A stretch of DNA of 64,000 bases from Rhizobiales bacterium Y(2018) (GTDB lineage: Bacteria; Pseudomonadota; Alphaproteobacteria; Rhizobiales; Aestuariivirgaceae), in the NCBI GenBank assembly GCA_005502925.1, contig SCPD01000004.1, positions 62,001 through 126,000 of the forward strand, read 5' to 3'. The translations under genes were made by a program, and so were the position numbers. The notes beneath the pieces are model-generated. The model did no database searches. It saw nothing but the letters and a program-made list of their open reading frames with translations, and had not been told where the DNA came from. The stretch's first letter is position 1; each line of letters begins with the position of its first letter. Positions 40,116 to 49,084 of the stretch are shown here, in pieces.

Positions 40116-41006
40116 TCAGCGCTTGCGCAGGCCGAGAATGGCGCGCGCCTCATCCGGCGTCGCCACCTCATAGCCCAGGCGTTCGATGATCTCGCGGGCG
40201 CAGGCGACGAGCGTGCCGTTGGTGGCCCACACACCCTTCTTGAGATAGAGATTGTCCTCGAGCCCGACGCGCACATTGCCGCCGAGCAGGACGGCCTGCG
40301 CCGCCATCGGCATCTGCATGCGGGCGATCCCGAAGGCCGCCCAATTGGCGCCCGCGGGCAACAGGTTGCGCATATAGATCAGGGTTTCGGGCGTCGCCGG
40401 CAGGCCCCATTTGGTGCCCATGACGATCTGGTACATCGGCGGCGCATCGAAGAATCCGTCGGCGAGCATCTGGTTGGCGAGCAGGATGTCGCCCGGCGCG
40501 AAGACCTCGATCTCGGGCTTGACGCCGAGCTCCTGGAAACGTTTCGCCATCTTGCGCAAGGTCGCCTGCGAATTGAGATAGATATATTCGCTGTCGCCAT
40601 CCATCTGGTTCTGCGTCGTGACATCGATCGAGCACATTTCGGGAAGCGCCATCTCGATGTGACGCACGCGCTCCGCGGCCGGCGCCACGTCGGAGCCGGG
40701 ACCCGCCCGGCTTTCATCGGCAGGATCCGGCCGATAGACCCCGCCGCCGCCGCAGGTGATGTTCATCACCGCCTTGACGCCATTGTCGCGCACGCGTGTC
40801 GCCATTTCGAGAAACAGATCCGGATCGCGGCTGCCCTCGCCGGTCTTGGGGTTGCGCACATGCAGATGCACCGCCGAGGCGCCCGCCTGCTCCGCCTCCA
40901 GCGCTGAATCGGCGATCTGCTGCGGCGTGATCGGAAAACTCGGATGGGCGCGGTTGTATTTGTTCTCGCCGACGACGGCGCAGGTGAGAATGACCTTTCG
41001 GCTCAT
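40116..41006 (-). CDS. BKACE family beta-keto acid cleavage enzyme
   Basis: The 296-residue product belongs to the DUF849/BKACE family (3-keto-5-aminohexanoate cleavage enzyme and relatives), which condense a beta-keto acid with acetyl-CoA to give acetoacetate and a new acyl-CoA. Zinc ligands are visible in AVHLHVRNPKTGEGSRDPDLF (His-x-His), with VMNITCGGGG and RVGLEDNLYLKKG as the remaining active-site loops. AAAGGA precedes ATG 41006, so the longer frame to 41273 is rejected. It is divergent from the GntR gene, the probable regulator. The variable substrate pocket cannot be read from sequence alone. Confidence 0.92.
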   Translation of the reverse strand: MSRKVILTCAVVGENKYNRAHPSFPITPQQIADSALEAEQAGASAVHLHVRNPKTGEGSRDPDLFLEMATRVRDNGVKAVMNITCGGGGVYRPDPADESRAGPGSDVAPAAERVRHIEMALPEMCSIDVTTQNQMDGDSEYIYLNSQATLRKMAKRFQELGVKPEIEVFAPGDILLANQMLADGFFDAPPMYQIVMGTKWGLPATPETLIYMRNLLPAGANWAAFGIARMQMPMAAQAVLLGGNVRVGLEDNLYLKKGVWATNGTLVACAREIIERLGYEVATPDEARAILGLRKR

Positions 41007-41147
41007 TTGACGGTCCTTTCGCGGGGGATTTTGGAAGTCGCGTGGGGTGATTGTTATTTTTGCGATCTCAGAAATGTTGCATGGGGTTGCGCGCCGTGTC
41101 AATCTGCGAAATAGGCAAATGGCGGAAAACCAAAGGCAAATGAGCGA

Positions 41148-41897
41148 ATGAAGAGCGGCGCGCGCAAGACGAGCAAGAAGAAGACCGGCCGTTCGGCCGC
41201 CGGCCGGCGCAAGGCGAATGCGCCGACCCTTCCGCGCCTCGTGCCGATCGAAGGTATCTCTGTCGAACGCCAAGCCTATCAGGTGCTGCGGCTCGCTTTG
41301 ATGAGCGGCGCCATACAGCCGGGCGCCGGGCTGACGTCCCGCTCATTGTCGGACGCCCTGGGGGTGAGCCCGACGCCGGTGCGCGAGGCGCTCAAGCGCC
41401 TCGATGCCGATGGCGCCGTCGTCAGCCGCAACAAGAGCGCCTTCTTCGTCTATGATCCCGACAAGGTCGACTTCGCCGAGCTTCTCGAAATCCGCCTCAA
41501 TCTCGAAGGCATGGCGATCCGGCTCGCGGCCATGAAGGCGCGCAAAGCCGATCTCGTCCTCCTCAGCAAGATCAATAACGAATATCAGCAGATTCTTTCG
41601 GGCTCCGATCCCTCGAGCTCCTATTCGCTGCAGGTGAACTTCCGTTTTCATTTCGAGCTTTACAAGCTCTCGGGATCGCGGACCCTGGTCGAGATGATCG
41701 AGACGCTGTGGCTGAGAATCGGCCCGACGCTGCAGCGCCATATGCCGCCGCATGGCGACATGAGTATCTCGACCTTCCATAATCGTATGCTGCAGGCGGT
41801 CGCGAGCAATGATCCCGAGGCCGCCGAGGCGGCGCTGCGCGACGACCTCACCAGCGCCGCAAGGGACCTCATCCCGCAATTGCGCGCCCGGACCTGA
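41148..41897 (+). CDS. GntR-family regulator with FCD domain (FadR type)
   Basis: The 249-residue product carries a winged helix-turn-helix of GntR type (SRSLSDALGVSPTPVREALKRL, about 65-90) and a C-terminal FCD ligand-binding domain (LLEIRLNLEGMAIRLAA... FHNRMLQAVASNDPEAAEAAL). The first 30 residues are Lys/Ser/Arg-rich. It lies between the divergent BKACE unit and the convergent transporter/SDR unit and probably senses the substrate or an intermediate of this pathway. The 141-base intergenic space to BKACE should hold its operator; no clean palindrome is obvious. Confidence 0.9.
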   Translation: MKSGARKTSKKKTGRSAAGRRKANAPTLPRLVPIEGISVERQAYQVLRLALMSGAIQPGAGLTSRSLSDALGVSPTPVREALKRLDADGAVVSRNKSAFFVYDPDKVDFAELLEIRLNLEGMAIRLAAMKARKADLVLLSKINNEYQQILSGSDPSSSYSLQVNFRFHFELYKLSGSRTLVEMIETLWLRIGPTLQRHMPPHGDMSISTFHNRMLQAVASNDPEAAEAALRDDLTSAARDLIPQLRART

Positions 41898-41902
41898 CCG
41901 TC

Positions 41903-42721
41903 TCACGGGCTCTCCCCGCGCAGTTTCTCGGCACGCGCCTTGAGCAACAGGCTCGCCAGAAGCAAGGCGCCTGCCAGCACGATGATCAAGGTGGCCGCCA
42001 CCGCCACCACCGGCGTTATGCTTTCGCGCAGGCCCGAAAAGAGCTGGCGCGGCAAGGTCCGCTGCTCGGGGCTGCCGAGAAACAGCGACAGCACGCATTC
42101 ATCGAAGGACATCGCGAAGGCGAGCAGCGCGCCGGTCGCGACACCGGGCGCGATGAGCGGCAACATCACGTCGAAGAAGGCGCGGACCGGCGAGGCGCCG
42201 AGGCTCGCCGCGGCGCGCGTCAGATTGGGATTGTAGGTCTGCAGTGTCGCCGCCACGGTCAGCACGACCAGCGGCAGGGCGATCGCCGTGTGCCCCATCA
42301 CCAGGCTCCACATGCTGTTGGCGAAGCCGAGCCGCGCATAGAAGAAGAACAGGGCAATCGCCACGACGACGACCGGTATGATCAAAGGCGAGACCAGCAC
42401 GACCAGAATGACCATGCCGAGCCGGCTGCGCGACTGCCAGAGCCCGATCGCCGCCAGAGTGCCGAGTATGGTGGCGAGCACCATGGTCGAAGTTGCGACG
42501 ACGATGCTGCTCCACAGGGAGGAGATCCAGGCGCGATTGCTGAAGAATTCCTCATACCAGCGCAGCGACAGGCCCGGCATCGGATAGATGAAGAACTCAC
42601 CGGCGCTCAGCGACAAGGGGATGACGAACAGGATCGGCAGCAGCAGGAAGCAGAGCATGCCGAGCAGGATCGTGTTGAGGAAAGCGGCGCCAGCGCGTTG
42701 CGGCAAAGCGGCGGTGCTCAT
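41903..42721 (-). CDS. ABC transporter permease (PotC-type)
   Basis: The 272-residue product has about six transmembrane helices and the BPD_transp_1 EAA-like loop region (AASLGASPVRAFFDVMLPLIAPGVATGALLAF). It is the second permease of a spermidine/putrescine-type importer. Its ATG overlaps the stop of the upstream permease (ATGA). The combination of PotA-, PotB-, PotC- and PotD-type proteins fits import of a polyamine, betaine-like or other small cationic compound; the cargo is not determinable. Confidence 0.9.
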   Translation of the reverse strand: MSTAALPQRAGAAFLNTILLGMLCFLLLPILFVIPLSLSAGEFFIYPMPGLSLRWYEEFFSNRAWISSLWSSIVVATSTMVLATILGTLAAIGLWQSRSRLGMVILVVLVSPLIIPVVVVAIALFFFYARLGFANSMWSLVMGHTAIALPLVVLTVAATLQTYNPNLTRAAASLGASPVRAFFDVMLPLIAPGVATGALLAFAMSFDECVLSLFLGSPEQRTLPRQLFSGLRESITPVVAVAATLIIVLAGALLLASLLLKARAEKLRGESP

Positions 42722-44031
42722 GGCTTGATCCTCGCAATGCCGAAGCCGCGCGCCACGCCCGCGAACATCGCGATGGTGATGACGAAGAGCCACACGCCCA
42801 AGGCCGAGGCCAGCCCCCAATTGACGCTCATATTGGTGAAGAAGGCGACGAAATAGCTGATCATCTGATGCTCCGGACCGCCCAGAAGCTCCGGCGTGAT
42901 GAAGAAGCCGAGCGAGGTCGTGGCGACGAACACGACGCCGGCGCCGATCCCCGGATAGGTCAGCGGCAGATAGACCGACCAGAAGGCGCGGAGAGGCGCG
43001 GCGCCGAGCGACTGCGCCGCTCTCATATAAGAAGGCGGAATGCCGCGCATGACTGCGAGGATGGGCAGGATCATCAAGGGCAGCAGCAGATGCACCATGG
43101 CGAGAATGACCGCGAACCAGGTGCGGATGAACTGCACCGGTTCATCGAGAATGCCGGCGCCCATCAGCGCCGAATTGAGCACGCCGTTTTTCTGCAGGAT
43201 GATGATCCAGGCGAGCGTGCGCACCAGAAGCGAGGTCCACAGCGAGATCAGGATCACCAGCAGGGCAATGCGGCCGAGGCCGGTGCGCAAGCGCAGGAGG
43301 GTATAGGCGGTGGCGTAGCCCAGCATCAGGCAGATCAGTGTGACGCTGAGGCTCGCGATGAAGGTGCGCGCGAAGACCCGCTGATAGATGGCGCGCTCCG
43401 CTGGAGCCGATGTGATGGCGCCTGCCGTATCCTTCTTGAGATCGATGGCCGCGAGCATGAAGAAGGATGTCCAGCGCCCCGATTCCTGGCGCAGCGTCTG
43501 CCAGATTGGCGGCTCGGCCCAGCGCGCATCGATCGCCGTGAGCCGCTCGGCGGCGGTCCCCACTCCGCCGGCGCGCAGGCCGTTCGCCGTCTTCTGGATG
43601 AGCGAACGGTAGCCAGCCTCCTGGTAATTGAGCCGCCGCGCCAGCACGGCAAGCGCCGGCGTGCCGGCGATGCCGGAGAGCTCGTCCGCGAGGATTCGTT
43701 GAATATCTTCGGGTGGTACGCCATCGCCGTCCCAGCCGGCCATCGCCTGGCTGGTGCGCGGCATATGGTCGGTGAGATCGGTATTGTCGGCCGCCCGGCT
43801 CATGAAGAAGACGAGCGGCGCGATGAGTGCCACGATGAGAAACAGCAGCGCCGGCAAAGTGAGCGCCAGCGCCTTCGCCTCGCGCAGCCTGTCGATCAGC
43901 CGCAAGCGCCGGCGCAGATCGTCATTGGCTACGAGCGCAACGCTGACACCTTGATGGGACGGCTGCCGCGCGGACGCAGCAGCCGTTTCCTGTCCGGGTG
44001 GCGTCGCGACCTGCGCGAGGCCCGCCGCCAT
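42718..44031 (-). CDS. ABC transporter permease (PotB-type) with large periplasmic insert
   Basis: The 437-residue product is longer than a typical PotB (about 280-300) because an insert of about 130 residues (roughly 80-210, RAADNTDLTDHMPRTSQ...) follows the first transmembrane helix and is probably periplasmic. The membrane core carries the EAA-like motif (AAQSLGAAPLRAFWSVYLPLTYPGIGAG). Its ATG shares a base with the stop of the binding-protein gene (TAATG). Similar inserts are seen in some PotB relatives from rhizobia. Confidence 0.9.
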   Translation of the reverse strand: MAAGLAQVATPPGQETAAASARQPSHQGVSVALVANDDLRRRLRLIDRLREAKALALTLPALLFLIVALIAPLVFFMSRAADNTDLTDHMPRTSQAMAGWDGDGVPPEDIQRILADELSGIAGTPALAVLARRLNYQEAGYRSLIQKTANGLRAGGVGTAAERLTAIDARWAEPPIWQTLRQESGRWTSFFMLAAIDLKKDTAGAITSAPAERAIYQRVFARTFIASLSVTLICLMLGYATAYTLLRLRTGLGRIALLVILISLWTSLLVRTLAWIIILQKNGVLNSALMGAGILDEPVQFIRTWFAVILAMVHLLLPLMILPILAVMRGIPPSYMRAAQSLGAAPLRAFWSVYLPLTYPGIGAGVVFVATTSLGFFITPELLGGPEHQMISYFVAFFTNMSVNWGLASALGVWLFVITIAMFAGVARGFGIARIKP

Positions 44032-45071
44032 TACTGGCTGGCCCAGGCGTTGAAGCGCTCGGTGAGCGTGTCGAGATTGTCGCGCCAGACCGCGAGATCG
44101 GCGGTCAGGCCGTAGGGCACGCGTTCCGCCGTGTTCGGCATATAGGCCAGATATTCGGCTTCGAGCAGCGGAAAGGCCTTCTTGTTGGCCGAGGCATAGT
44201 CGATATGGCGCATGAACTCGGCCTGCGGCTCAGGTGTCGTCGCCCAGGCGATGAAATCCATCGCAGCCTTGGCTTTGGGCGTGCCTTTGAGGATCACCCA
44301 GCGGTTGTTGCCGATGAGATAGCCGGCCGACCAGACGAATTCGAGCTTCTGGCCTTGCGTCTTGTTGGCGCCGGCGACGCGGCCATTATAGGCGACCGCC
44401 ATGTCGAACTCGCCCGACATGAAACCCTGCACCAGCTCGGTTCCCGACGACCACCAGACGATATTGCCTTTCAGCTTGTCGAGCGTCGCGAAGGCGAGAT
44501 CCTGGCCTTCCTTGGTGGCCAGCGTCTTGTAGACATCGGCCTTCGGCACGCCGGCGCCGAGAAGTGCTATCTCCAGCGTTATGGTCGCCGATTTGCGCAA
44601 GCCGCGCTTGCCGGGGAATTTCTGCACGTCGAAGAAATCAGCCCAGCTTTGTGGACCGTTCTCCATCTTGGCCTTGTTATAGGCAAGCCCGGTGCCGGAG
44701 GTCAGCGACACGACGCTGCATTCGTCATGGCTGTCGGGCAGGAGATCGGCGACCGGAACGCGCGACAGATCGAGCTTCTCGTAAAGCCCCTCCTCGCAGC
44801 CGGCCACCGCTTCGGCGTCTTCCATCTCGGCGATGTCCCACTGATAGGACTGCGCCTGGACCTGGGCCCGCGCCTTGGCGATCTCGCCATTGAACGTGTC
44901 GTCGATGATCTTGGTGCCGGTCGCCTTCTCATAGGGATTCCAATAGGCGGCGCGGTTGGCGTCGGTGACGACGCCGCCCCAGCTCGCGATCCTGAGATCT
45001 TCCGCCGTGGCCAGTGTGGAACAGGCGATCAGTGCTGCCGCCGCGAGCGGCAGGATTTTCAGTCCTGGCAT
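44031..45071 (-). CDS. ABC transporter periplasmic binding protein (PotD/PotF type)
   Basis: The 346-residue product has a signal peptide (PGLKILPLAAAALIACSTLATA-ED) and the fold of cluster-D polyamine/quaternary-amine binding proteins, with LRIASWGGVVTDANRAAYWNPYEKATG at the N-terminus. ATG 45071 is preferred because GAGGAGA lies just before it, while the ATG at 45086 lies immediately ahead of that ribosome site. It binds the importer's substrate in the periplasm; ligand residues cannot be assigned by eye. Confidence 0.9.
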   Translation of the reverse strand: MPGLKILPLAAAALIACSTLATAEDLRIASWGGVVTDANRAAYWNPYEKATGTKIIDDTFNGEIAKARAQVQAQSYQWDIAEMEDAEAVAGCEEGLYEKLDLSRVPVADLLPDSHDECSVVSLTSGTGLAYNKAKMENGPQSWADFFDVQKFPGKRGLRKSATITLEIALLGAGVPKADVYKTLATKEGQDLAFATLDKLKGNIVWWSSGTELVQGFMSGEFDMAVAYNGRVAGANKTQGQKLEFVWSAGYLIGNNRWVILKGTPKAKAAMDFIAWATTPEPQAEFMRHIDYASANKKAFPLLEAEYLAYMPNTAERVPYGLTADLAVWRDNLDTLTERFNAWASQ

Positions 45072-45150
45072 GAACGTTCTCCTCATTTCGGGCTGCTTGT
45101 TGGATCACCGCCGTGGCCCGTCACGCGCGGTCGATTCGAAGTCCTGAAAG

Positions 45151-46233
45151 TCAGCTGTCGGCCATGGCGCGCACCGCCTCCGGCGCGATCGAGAAGCGCA
45201 ATCGGGTCCCCGCCGCCGCCTGGGCCGGCATGTCGGCGGACGAGATCTTGATCTGCAGATTGTCGATGCCGAAAGCGCGGCAGCGCATGCGCAACTGGTC
45301 GCCGGTATAGACGGCCTCGATGATCTCGGCCTCAGCCGTAGCCGCCTGCCCGTTGGCGCAAGGACGGATGGCTTCCGGCCTGATCGCCACGACCGCTTTG
45401 TCGCCAGATGTAAGGCCCGCCGCGGCTCTTCCCGCCAGGAGATCACCGGAGGGCAGCCTCAATTGGCAGTCCTGCCCGTCCGATCGGATCACCGTGCAGC
45501 GGATGAGATTATTGTCGCCGAGAAAATTCGCGACGAAGGGCGTGTCGGGACGCTCATAGAGATCGCGCGGCGTGCCGAGCTGCTCGATCCGGCCCTGGTG
45601 GAAGAGCGCGATGCGATCGGAGAGCGTCAGCGCTTCCGCCTGGTCGTGCGTGACGTAAACAATGGTGAGTCCGAGCTCTCGGTGCAGCTGCTTGATCTCG
45701 ATCTGCAATTGCTCGCGCAGCTGGCGGTCGAGAGCGCCCAGGGGTTCATCCATGAGAACCAGGCGCGGCGCGAAGATGAGGGCGCGCGCCACCGCCACAC
45801 GCTGGCGCTGGCCGCCCGAAAGCGCTGCCGGCAGTCTCTGGCCGAAGCCCGACATGTTGATCATGGCGAGCGCCTTGTCGACGCGCGTGCGGATCTCCTC
45901 GCGCGCCATGCCACGCAGGCGCAGCGGATAGGCCAGATTGTCGGCGACGCTCATATGCGGGAACAGGGCATAGTCCTGGAACACCATGCCGATGTCGCGC
46001 CGATGCGCCGGGACATGCGCAAGCGAGCGTCCCGCCAGGGTGATCTCGCCCGCGGTCGGCGTCTCGAAGCCGGCGAGCATCATCAAGGTCGTGGTCTTGC
46101 CTGAGCCCGACGGACCGAGCAGGCTCAGAAACTCACCCTCCCCGACGGTCAGATCGAGGTCGTCGACCACGGCGATCCTGCCATCATAGGTCTTGCTGAC
46201 CCGGGCGAAGGAGACCGCCGCCGCGCCGCTCAT
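45151..46233 (-). CDS. ABC transporter ATP-binding protein (PotA-type)
   Basis: The 360-residue product has Walker A GPSGSGKTTT, Q-loop MVFQDYALFPHMSV, signature LSGGQRQRVAVARAL, Walker B LVLMDEPLGALD, and a C-terminal TOBE domain (about 285-355) typical of PotA/UgpC-type importers. It powers uptake with the two permeases and the binding protein. Its ATG overlaps the SDR gene stop (ATGA), so dehydrogenase and importer are one transcript. Confidence 0.93.
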   Translation of the reverse strand: MSGAAAVSFARVSKTYDGRIAVVDDLDLTVGEGEFLSLLGPSGSGKTTTLMMLAGFETPTAGEITLAGRSLAHVPAHRRDIGMVFQDYALFPHMSVADNLAYPLRLRGMAREEIRTRVDKALAMINMSGFGQRLPAALSGGQRQRVAVARALIFAPRLVLMDEPLGALDRQLREQLQIEIKQLHRELGLTIVYVTHDQAEALTLSDRIALFHQGRIEQLGTPRDLYERPDTPFVANFLGDNNLIRCTVIRSDGQDCQLRLPSGDLLAGRAAAGLTSGDKAVVAIRPEAIRPCANGQAATAEAEIIEAVYTGDQLRMRCRAFGIDNLQIKISSADMPAQAAAGTRLRFSIAPEAVRAMADS

Positions 46234-47000
46234 CGCTCATACTCCGCATTGCCGCATACGCCGATATGCTGGCCCGATACGTGGCGGGCCTGATGCGAGC
46301 AGAGGAAGATCATCATGTCGGCGATCTCTTCCGGCTCGATGCGGGTGCGCATCGAGATAAACTCCGTGTTCTCGGCGATCATCTGATCGAGATCGACCCC
46401 GAGCTCCGCCGCCTTGCGCTCGATCACCGCATTGCCGCGGGCATTGTTGATCCAGCCGGGCAGGATGGAATTGACCCTGATCTTGAAGGGGCCAAGCTCA
46501 CGCGCCAGTGTCTCGGTCATGCCGAGCACGCCGACCTTCGACACGGCATAGGGCAGCCGCAAAGGCAGGCCGGTGCGGGCACTGGTCGAGGAGACATTGA
46601 GGATGGATCCGCCACCCGCCTGCTTGAGACGCGGTATCGCCTGCCGGACGCAATAGAAGAAGCCGGAGAGATTGACGCCGATGGTGCGATCCCATTCCTC
46701 GGGCGAGACATCCTCCGCCGCCGCGGTCGGCCCGGCGATGCCGACATTGTTGATGAGCGCATCGAGCCCGCCCAGCCGCGCGTCGGCCTCGGCGAAGAGC
46801 CGCGCCACCTGATCGGCATTGCCGCAATCGCATTGGCTTGCCGAGAGTCCGTCATGGCCGTCGCTCAACGCCGCAATGGCCGCGGCGTCGATATCGGCGA
46901 CGTGAACGCGGGCACCCGCCGCATAAAAACGCTGCGCGATGCTAATTCCCGCTCCCCCCGCCGCGCCGGTGATGATGACGCGTAGTCCCTGAAGGTTCAA
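46230..47000 (-). CDS. Short-chain dehydrogenase/reductase (SDR)
   Basis: The 256-residue classical SDR has the cofactor motif VIITGAAGGAGISIAQRF, NNVGIAG, the catalytic Ser in NVSSTSA and Tyr/Lys in YAVSK. The start is an unusual TTG at 47000 supported by AAGGAGG five bases before it; no ATG or GTG gives the Rossmann beta strand intact. It heads the importer unit and may oxidise a beta-hydroxy group to the beta-keto acid cleaved by the BKACE enzyme; that link is inference. Confidence 0.9.
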   Translation of the reverse strand: MNLQGLRVIITGAAGGAGISIAQRFYAAGARVHVADIDAAAIAALSDGHDGLSASQCDCGNADQVARLFAEADARLGGLDALINNVGIAGPTAAAEDVSPEEWDRTIGVNLSGFFYCVRQAIPRLKQAGGGSILNVSSTSARTGLPLRLPYAVSKVGVLGMTETLARELGPFKIRVNSILPGWINNARGNAVIERKAAELGVDLDQMIAENTEFISMRTRIEPEEIADMMIFLCSHQARHVSGQHIGVCGNAEYER

Positions 47001-47107
47001 AACCGCCTCCTTATTTCTGGGATCGCAGATTAGGGGGCAATTTGAACGACTGTCAATAGGGATGACTGTTCAGACGGACGTTGCCGGCAACTGAGATGGT
47101 AGAATGA

Positions 47108-48328
47108 CTATCGCCCGGCGATGCGTGCAATGGCGATGATGGCCAGGGCGGCAGCGACGCTGGCCGCTATGGCCGCAATCAGAAGCGCGCCGGCGCTGAC
47201 GGCGAGCAGCATGCCGAAAAACACGGGGGCGAGAGCGGAGGCGATGTCGACGGGTCGCGACAACCGCCCCAGGCGTTGACCGAAGTCGACAGAGCCGAAG
47301 AGATAGTGGGGAAGCGCCGGCCTGAGGACGGCTTTGAGACCGGCCGGCAGGCCATAGAGGAAAGCGGTCGCCGCGGCGAGCCACGCCGGCAGCGCCTGCC
47401 CCGTCAGCGCAAAACCCAGCAGCGGCAGAAAGACCAGCGGCACCAGCGTGAATGAAACCACGGCGAGCTTCACGAGATCGACCCTGTCGCCGAGCATGAT
47501 GCTGAGGAGACGGCTCACCAGATAGCCGATGCCGATGAGCGAGGCGGCGAGCACGCCAGATTCGCGCGCGACGTCGAGCTTCGCGAAGAGATCGATGATG
47601 AGCAGTGCCATGGACGTGTCGACTGCGCCATTGAGCAGAAACGCCAGGGCCAGGAGGTTGAAGACACGGCGCTCGGTGGCCGGCGTCACGCGTGGCGGTG
47701 TCGCATCACCGGCCGGCGCGGCCGCCGCCAGCGATGCACCGCGCAACAGGAACGCCAGAAAAACATGGATGCCGAGCGATGCGGTCAGAGCGACGAGTGC
47801 ATAGATCAGACAGGTCGTGCGCCAGCCGAATGATGCATCGAGATGGCTGGTGACCGGCCAGAAGATCGTGCTTGCGAGTCCACTGGCCAGCGTCAGGACG
47901 GTTATGAAGCGGCGCGGACTGCCGCGCGCTGCCTGCGTGATCGTCTTGTAGGCGGGCGTGGCGAGTCCCGCATGCATGAACACCCCGAACAACCCCCAGG
48001 CGAGCGCATAGGTCAGGCCGCCTGTCGCGAGACTCAAAGCCACAAGCGCCAAAGCCTGCAGCAGCGATCCGGCAACCAGAAGTTTCGGGCCGCCATATTT
48101 GTCGGCCAGTTTTCCGCACAAGGGCGCCGTGAGCCCGCCGATGAGAAACATCAGCGTCGCCCCGCCATAGATGAAAGTCGACGACAGCTGGAGCTCGGCC
48201 CCGATCGGGGAGGCCAGGACGCCCAGCAGCGACAGGCTGGCGCCCCAGCCGAAGGCCTGCGTCAGCATCAGGCCGGCAAGCGTCAGCTGTGGTGGCGCGG
48301 TGAGAAAACTCTTGACGTCGGAAGGCAT
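47108..48328 (-). CDS. MFS transporter
   Basis: The 406-residue product has twelve predicted transmembrane helices and a major-facilitator layout with motif A-like LCGKLADKYGGPKLLV after helix 2 and a central loop around residues 195-215. The branch resembles the oxalate/formate antiporter or MCT-like group (GWGASLSLLGVLASPIGAELQLSSTF start). It follows the M24-family gene by 58 bases on the same strand, so it may be the last gene of the LacI-controlled unit. Substrate unknown. Confidence 0.85.
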   Translation of the reverse strand: MPSDVKSFLTAPPQLTLAGLMLTQAFGWGASLSLLGVLASPIGAELQLSSTFIYGGATLMFLIGGLTAPLCGKLADKYGGPKLLVAGSLLQALALVALSLATGGLTYALAWGLFGVFMHAGLATPAYKTITQAARGSPRRFITVLTLASGLASTIFWPVTSHLDASFGWRTTCLIYALVALTASLGIHVFLAFLLRGASLAAAAPAGDATPPRVTPATERRVFNLLALAFLLNGAVDTSMALLIIDLFAKLDVARESGVLAASLIGIGYLVSRLLSIMLGDRVDLVKLAVVSFTLVPLVFLPLLGFALTGQALPAWLAAATAFLYGLPAGLKAVLRPALPHYLFGSVDFGQRLGRLSRPVDIASALAPVFFGMLLAVSAGALLIAAIAASVAAALAIIAIARIAGR

Positions 48329-48386
48329 GGTGCCGCGAAGGCGCTACACTCTTCCACGATGGCAAGGTCAAGCAACACGGCGCCTC

Positions 48387-49058
48387 TTATCTGACGATCG
48401 TGCACTTGCTCGGGCCGAACCACACGACGTCTTCCTTCTTCACGCCATAGAGATGATTGCCGATGAAGGGTTCGATCGCCCAGGCGCCGGTCATCGGGGT
48501 TTCGTTCCAGGCATCAATATAGCCGGCGTCATAGGATGAATTGGCATCGAGCGAGTGGCCGATATTCGACAGGCGGTCGAGCAGCAGGAACGGTGTCTTC
48601 TTCACTTCCGCATCGAAGGCGGCGAAGAGGTCGCAGGCGCGCATGCCGGGCCGGACCGACGCCAGGACGGTCGCATGGATCGCATCGATCGTCTCAAGCG
48701 CCTTGCGCTGGGCGACATTGTCGCCACGCTGGAAGCTGCGCGTGCAGTCGCCCCACCAGCCGTCGGGCGTGATCGGATGGATGTCGACCATGCCGAGATC
48801 GAGATTCCACAATTGCCGCGAGGTCGGCTTGTCGGTCGGAAAGCAGCTCAGCGTGCCGATGCCAAAGCCGATCGTCGTCGGTGTCCACAGGCCGGTACCG
48901 CCGAAGTCGCGCACATAACGGTCGGCGCGGTCGCGCACCTCGATCTCCGTCTCGCCCGGCTTCGCGTCGGCGCAAATCGCTTCCGCCAGCCGGATCGCCA
49001 GGCGCTGGGCCTCGACCAGACCGGCCGGCACAGTGTCGGTGATGTTCTCGTGAGCCAT
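48387..49058 (-). CDS. M24-family metallopeptidase-like protein (Xaa-Pro peptidase-like)
   Basis: The 223-residue product has the pita-bread fold of M24 enzymes (methionine aminopeptidase/Xaa-Pro peptidases). Candidate metal ligands are retained: NLDLGMVDIHPITPDGWWGDCTR (two Asp), NIGHSLD (His), AIEPFIG (Glu) and VKKEDVVWF (Glu). It lacks the N-terminal domain of prolidases. ATG 49058 is chosen because GAGGGA is correctly spaced; another in-frame ATG at 49064 overlaps it. In this sugar/nucleoside-type operon it may act on a non-peptide substrate, as several M24 relatives (for example creatinases) do. Confidence 0.82.
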   Translation of the reverse strand: MAHENITDTVPAGLVEAQRLAIRLAEAICADAKPGETEIEVRDRADRYVRDFGGTGLWTPTTIGFGIGTLSCFPTDKPTSRQLWNLDLGMVDIHPITPDGWWGDCTRSFQRGDNVAQRKALETIDAIHATVLASVRPGMRACDLFAAFDAEVKKTPFLLLDRLSNIGHSLDANSSYDAGYIDAWNETPMTGAWAIEPFIGNHLYGVKKEDVVWFGPSKCTIVR

Positions 49059-49084
49059 ACTCATTCCCTCAATTCTTACGGTGC

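Noticed and set aside
42868-44115. 415-codon plus-strand frame opposite the permease gene
   Set aside because: Antisense to a clear ABC permease with membrane helices; extremely charged composition.
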